Part shown: piece by piece, positions 60,853-64,000 of the stretch
How positions within the stretch are numbered: position 1 is the first letter of the stretch
How the letters are laid out: every line of letters starts with the position of its first letter
Assembly (NCBI GenBank): GCA_036320915.1
Contig: JAXBDG010000022.1
Span: 496,001-560,000, forward strand
DNA length: 64,000 nucleotides
Origin: Linnemannia elongata
Taxonomy: Eukaryota; Mortierellomycota; Mortierellomycetes; Mortierellales; Mortierellaceae
Reading direction: 5' to 3'
Notes under the pieces: generated by a model
The model's database searches: none
Told to the model about the DNA's origin: nothing
Seen by the model: only the letters and a program-made list of their open reading frames with translations
Program-made: the position numbers and the translations under genes

Positions 60853-62655
60853 TCAAACGTTCTCGTCGTTAGACCGCGGTTTCTGACTGGCAGACTTAGC
60901 CTCACGCCGCGACTTTTGGAACGACGAAAACAGCCACGCCCAAATCCAATCCAAGCGGCCTCCACACGTCGATGCCCACCGGGCTAAATCCTTGACATCC
61001 TTCTTGACATTGACAAACAGGCCTGTTCCTTGAGAACTTGACGACGACGATGACAGAGCATACTTGGACGTCGTCAACACAAAGGTCGAATCTCGCACAA
61101 TGCCGGTGCTGAGTTTGGTGTTTGTGTGAGTGTTGTTGGTATCAGTGTTGGTGAGGGGCTGGATGGTTCCAGCGGGTATCGTTTGGCGGTCTTGCAAAAA
61201 GCGTTTTCGGATTGCCAGCGGGATGGGGTTAACCTTTTGCTCTGATCCAGAAGAAGCAGAGGTTGTGGATGCTATGTTGTTGTTGGTCGGAGCAAAGCTG
61301 GCTGTTGAGGGCAGGAGTGATTGGTGGTCTACTTTGGCCACAGGAAGAGCTTTCTGTTGAATATGATGGATCCAGTACTCCAATCGACGATCATCGATCC
61401 TTGAGCCAAAGGTCCATGTCAAATCTGTGAAATGAGCCGGCGTTGCAGCCTTGGGTGTTCCCACAGCTGTTGCGTCCGAGGCAGTGGACGAATATGACGA
61501 TGTTGAGACTGGCGTTGACGGCTTTGTGGTATCTTGCTGCTTTCCTGTTTCCAATGCTGGAGGACTCACCAACTCCAAACCAAGTCGTGCAATCAAGTCT
61601 AAAAAGGCAACAGTGATCTCTGGCTTTTGTTCCGTGAGGTTGGCACGATCAAACGTCCATGAAAGCACCGTGGTGTCGGTAAGTTGTCGTCGAGTGAGGT
61701 CCAGTAATCCTCTCAAGATAGACGTTGCTGAAGGTTCGTCACCATAGGCGGTCATGAACTGAACCAGAGATTCCAATTGATGTTCCTGGAATGGTTGCTT
61801 ATATGTCGACAGTTTGGTCAGGCTCATTGGTACAGCAAAAGCCAATGGTGAGGTCGGAACTGATGATGCTGTTGATGGTGAGGATACCGCCGAGGATGGC
61901 AGTGACTTGGGTGGCAGAGCAGCAGCAGTAAGTGATCCGGAGGAATGGGGCGGAGACGAGATGGGTGTTGATGGCATGACCGACGACGTGGCAGTCCTCC
62001 AGCGCTCCTCCAAGAGCCCGTCTAGGACTATCTCTCGCTGGGCAACCTTCACAAGATGCGACTCTGCCCTCCAGAAACGGATTCTTCCTGTCAGCCTGAG
62101 CCATTCCTTGACAGAGACCAGCAGCATAGTCTTGCTCGTGGTATTATCGATATCGCCACTAGATGCAGGATCAGTCTTGCTGCTGGCCACCAATGAAGGT
62201 GTAGCTGATGCTGATCCTGCAAGAGGTTCTGGCCCTGAGAGTCCTCCCATGTCGAGGACTACTGCTGTTTCCAATGGAGCCTCTGTCGTTTCTGTTCGGG
62301 TCTTGGAGCTGTATCCAGAGAGATTCCTGTCATATGGGAGGATCACGAGAAGCGCAGGGTCGATAGCTTGAACGAGGATATCCCTGACCTGTTGCTGTTG
62401 CTGGCATTCTTCAAGTTCTTCCAGGTGGATCCTGTAGTACTGTCTGTCGTTCTGGGTCGTTTCAGGTGTTGAAGTTGTTGATGTAAGAGGAGTTGGCAGT
62501 TCGTAGATCTGCGCTCTGGAGAGAAGGCTGAGAGCTGTCTCCTGGACTGATGTCGTTTCTGCAGTGGGATCTGCACTCCCCTCGTCGGCAGCAGACTTGG
62601 AGGGCAAGAAGACTTGTTGACAGAGAGTGTCAAAGTTGTCAAGTGTGGATCCCAT
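60853..62655 (-). CDS. Unrecognised 600-residue fungal protein
   Basis: A single minus-strand exon encodes 600 residues from the ATG at 62655. The open frame extends further upstream to 62910, but that part is low-complexity Ser/Leu/Phe sequence from the pyrimidine-rich leader, so I exclude it. Ordered patches are LDNFDTLCQQVFLPSKSA at the N-terminus, RIHLEELEECQQQQQVRDIL and AIDPALLVILPYDRN around residues 80-110, SVKEWLRLTGRIRFWRAESH, HQLESLVQFMTAYGDEPSAT with LDLTRRQL, and DDRRLEYWIHHIQQKALPVA. They are separated by Ser/Thr/Pro-rich linkers. The C-terminus has a Trp-rich hydrophobic stretch (RLDWIWAWLFSSF) followed by a basic tail, which could be an amphipathic membrane anchor. No signal peptide or catalytic motif is seen. 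Function unknown. Confidence 0.75.
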   Translation of the reverse strand: MGSTLDNFDTLCQQVFLPSKSAADEGSADPTAETTSVQETALSLLSRAQIYELPTPLTSTTSTPETTQNDRQYYRIHLEELEECQQQQQVRDILVQAIDPALLVILPYDRNLSGYSSKTRTETTEAPLETAVVLDMGGLSGPEPLAGSASATPSLVASSKTDPASSGDIDNTTSKTMLLVSVKEWLRLTGRIRFWRAESHLVKVAQREIVLDGLLEERWRTATSSVMPSTPISSPPHSSGSLTAAALPPKSLPSSAVSSPSTASSVPTSPLAFAVPMSLTKLSTYKQPFQEHQLESLVQFMTAYGDEPSATSILRGLLDLTRRQLTDTTVLSWTFDRANLTEQKPEITVAFLDLIARLGLELVSPPALETGKQQDTTKPSTPVSTSSYSSTASDATAVGTPKAATPAHFTDLTWTFGSRIDDRRLEYWIHHIQQKALPVAKVDHQSLLPSTASFAPTNNNIASTTSASSGSEQKVNPIPLAIRKRFLQDRQTIPAGTIQPLTNTDTNNTHTNTKLSTGIVRDSTFVLTTSKYALSSSSSSSQGTGLFVNVKKDVKDLARWASTCGGRLDWIWAWLFSSFQKSRREAKSASQKPRSNDENV

Positions 62656-64000
62656 TTGCAAAAGGTGTGAAATCAAGAGGGTTTGGTAAGGAAGAGTAAG
62701 AAAAGATGAGGATGTGATGAGGCGAGAAAGTGAGAAGAGTAAGAAGAGGTGTTTGCTGTATGAAGGGGAGAGTGACAGGGAACAATAGGAGAGTGAGAAC
62801 AAGCCGGGTCTGAAGGGTGTGTCAACAACAAAGAGGCGAAAGGGAAAGGGGTTGCTAGGCTGAGGGAGGGGGAGGGGGAAGAAAGAACAAACAAAGGGAA
62901 GGCAAAGCAAGGTATGTCATAGGTTAATAGGACTAGAGAGAAAGAGAGAGGGACTGACACACACAAGCATCAATATCTACTGGATTCAGCCAGGGAGTGG
63001 CACTAGCACTATTTGTTACATATGTGAATTTTGAAGAGTCGAGAGCAATGATATTCTCCCTCTATCGACTCCTGTTGTTTGCTTCATGTGGGATAGGATG
63101 GAGACGCGTGTGCAGTCCATGTGAAAGAACATGCACACACACACCTTCCTTGGATGGATAAAGAAAAAGCTCCAACCTAGCGTTTAACAAGGCTATGGTT
63201 CGGGTATGGTGTAGTTATCATGCCTGGGCTAAGGATGGTGGCAATGGGCCTGTTTTAACACCACTACAGCGGAACTATTAAAGGCTGATCAGTCGATACG
63301 ATTGGTCAATTGATAATTGTGAATCAGGAACCAGGGCTATTTGTAGCCATCAATGAACATCCACAGTTGTATGAATCGTGAATAACAAGAAGGCATACCA
63401 GGCATAGCGAAAGTATATTCCGATGCTGTCTATGAATACTACTGTACGTTGCAGTCCTCACAGCATGCACACTCCACACAAAATAACAAACATTTACATG
63501 TACGGGTAGAAAAAAGAAACGGCCTCTCTTTCTGCTCAAAAATAAATCCAACCAAACCTCCTTTTTTTCATTTCATCTTTCTCAGAAAAGAAAAAAAGAG
63601 TTGATAATAACATCTTGGGTGCGTGCTTCTTGTTAGACTACTTGTATGGATGAAGAGAGCCGAGCTGAGTTATGGGTTATTTCTTCTTCTCTCTCTTTTC
63701 TATATCCTCCGTTCAGCTGTTCGTATGGTTTGTTGTTGTTGTTGTTGTTGCTGTAGTATTTGCGCAAGTCGACTCGACCCGATCAACTCCAACGACAACA
63801 GCAACAAATAACAGCAAGGAGAAGGAAAAGTGCTCTCAAGAAAAAAAAAAAAAGTCCCCCATAGTTCAAGGTTTGCTGGTGGTGGTTTGTCCATAGGAAC
63901 TTTTGCGATTGAAAGGTAATAAATCCCCTTTGGAGAGCACCAAAAAACAACAACATTCAAACCCCTTCTCAACTCTTCGCTTGATCCTATTGCTCTTGTT
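62656..64000. other. Upstream region of the unrecognised gene and window end
   Basis: From 62690 to 62960 the plus strand is purine-rich, the expected promoter signature for the minus-strand gene. The remainder to 64000 contains short TGT and A-rich repeats and no recognisable gene. Confidence 0.45.

Noticed and set aside
62656..62910. N-terminal extension of the orphan protein
   Set aside because: The extra 85 residues are a Ser/Leu/Phe translation of the pyrimidine-rich leader. The ATG at 62655 begins ordered sequence.

Overview
The window looks like a chromosomal segment of a filamentous fungus, most likely an early-diverging Mortierella-type species (Mucoromycota). This is an inference from gene content. 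The evidence is short GT-AG introns, long proteins rich in Ser, Gln, His and Asn, an HSPA12-type Hsp70, tandem FAD monooxygenases, a relic that resembles an F-box/LRR gene, and core eukaryotic genes (RVB2, DBP3, acetyl-CoA synthetase). I see no rRNA, tRNA, intact transposon, CRISPR array or bacterial-type operon. Exon joins were worked out by eye from splice consensus and frame; every model given as complete closes to a whole number of codons.

Layout. 3-1667 (+) is the C-terminal part of a Ser-rich protein cut by the window edge. A 10.5 kb stretch without a convincing gene follows, ending in a pyrimidine-rich leader. At 12196-14855 (+) lies a kinase-fold protein with ankyrin-like repeats that lacks key catalytic residues. 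Another 8.2 kb of non-coding sequence, with two pyrimidine-rich blocks, precedes a double C2H2 zinc-finger regulator (23091-26700, +).

The central part is gene-dense. It holds a DNAJB6-like J-protein (29474-27348, -), a Cys-rich type I membrane protein (30325-31534, +), DBP3 (32026-33834, +), an HSPA12-like protein with a prion-like N-terminus (34945-37721, +) and acetyl-CoA synthetase (41643-38222, -). After a 4.6 kb gap come two tandem FAD monooxygenases (46233-48047 and 48912-51047, +) and two decayed gene remnants (about 52038-52850 + and 53613-53125 -). The right end holds an Asn-rich coiled-coil protein (56242-58086, +), RVB2 (60315-58539, -) and an unrecognised 600-residue protein (62655-60853, -).

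The genes do not form one pathway. Three are chaperone or AAA+ related (J-protein, HSPA12-like, RVB2), two are regulators (pseudokinase, zinc-finger protein), two are central or RNA metabolism (ACS, DBP3), and the monooxygenase pair is accessory. A recurring signature is a pyrimidine-rich coding-strand tract just upstream of genes, which can help locate promoters. The most unusual items are the pseudokinase-ankyrin protein and a 17-bp hairpin in its leader, the two SUMO-interaction-like motifs in the J-protein, the glutamine-rich HSPA12 protein and the duplicated zinc-finger module.
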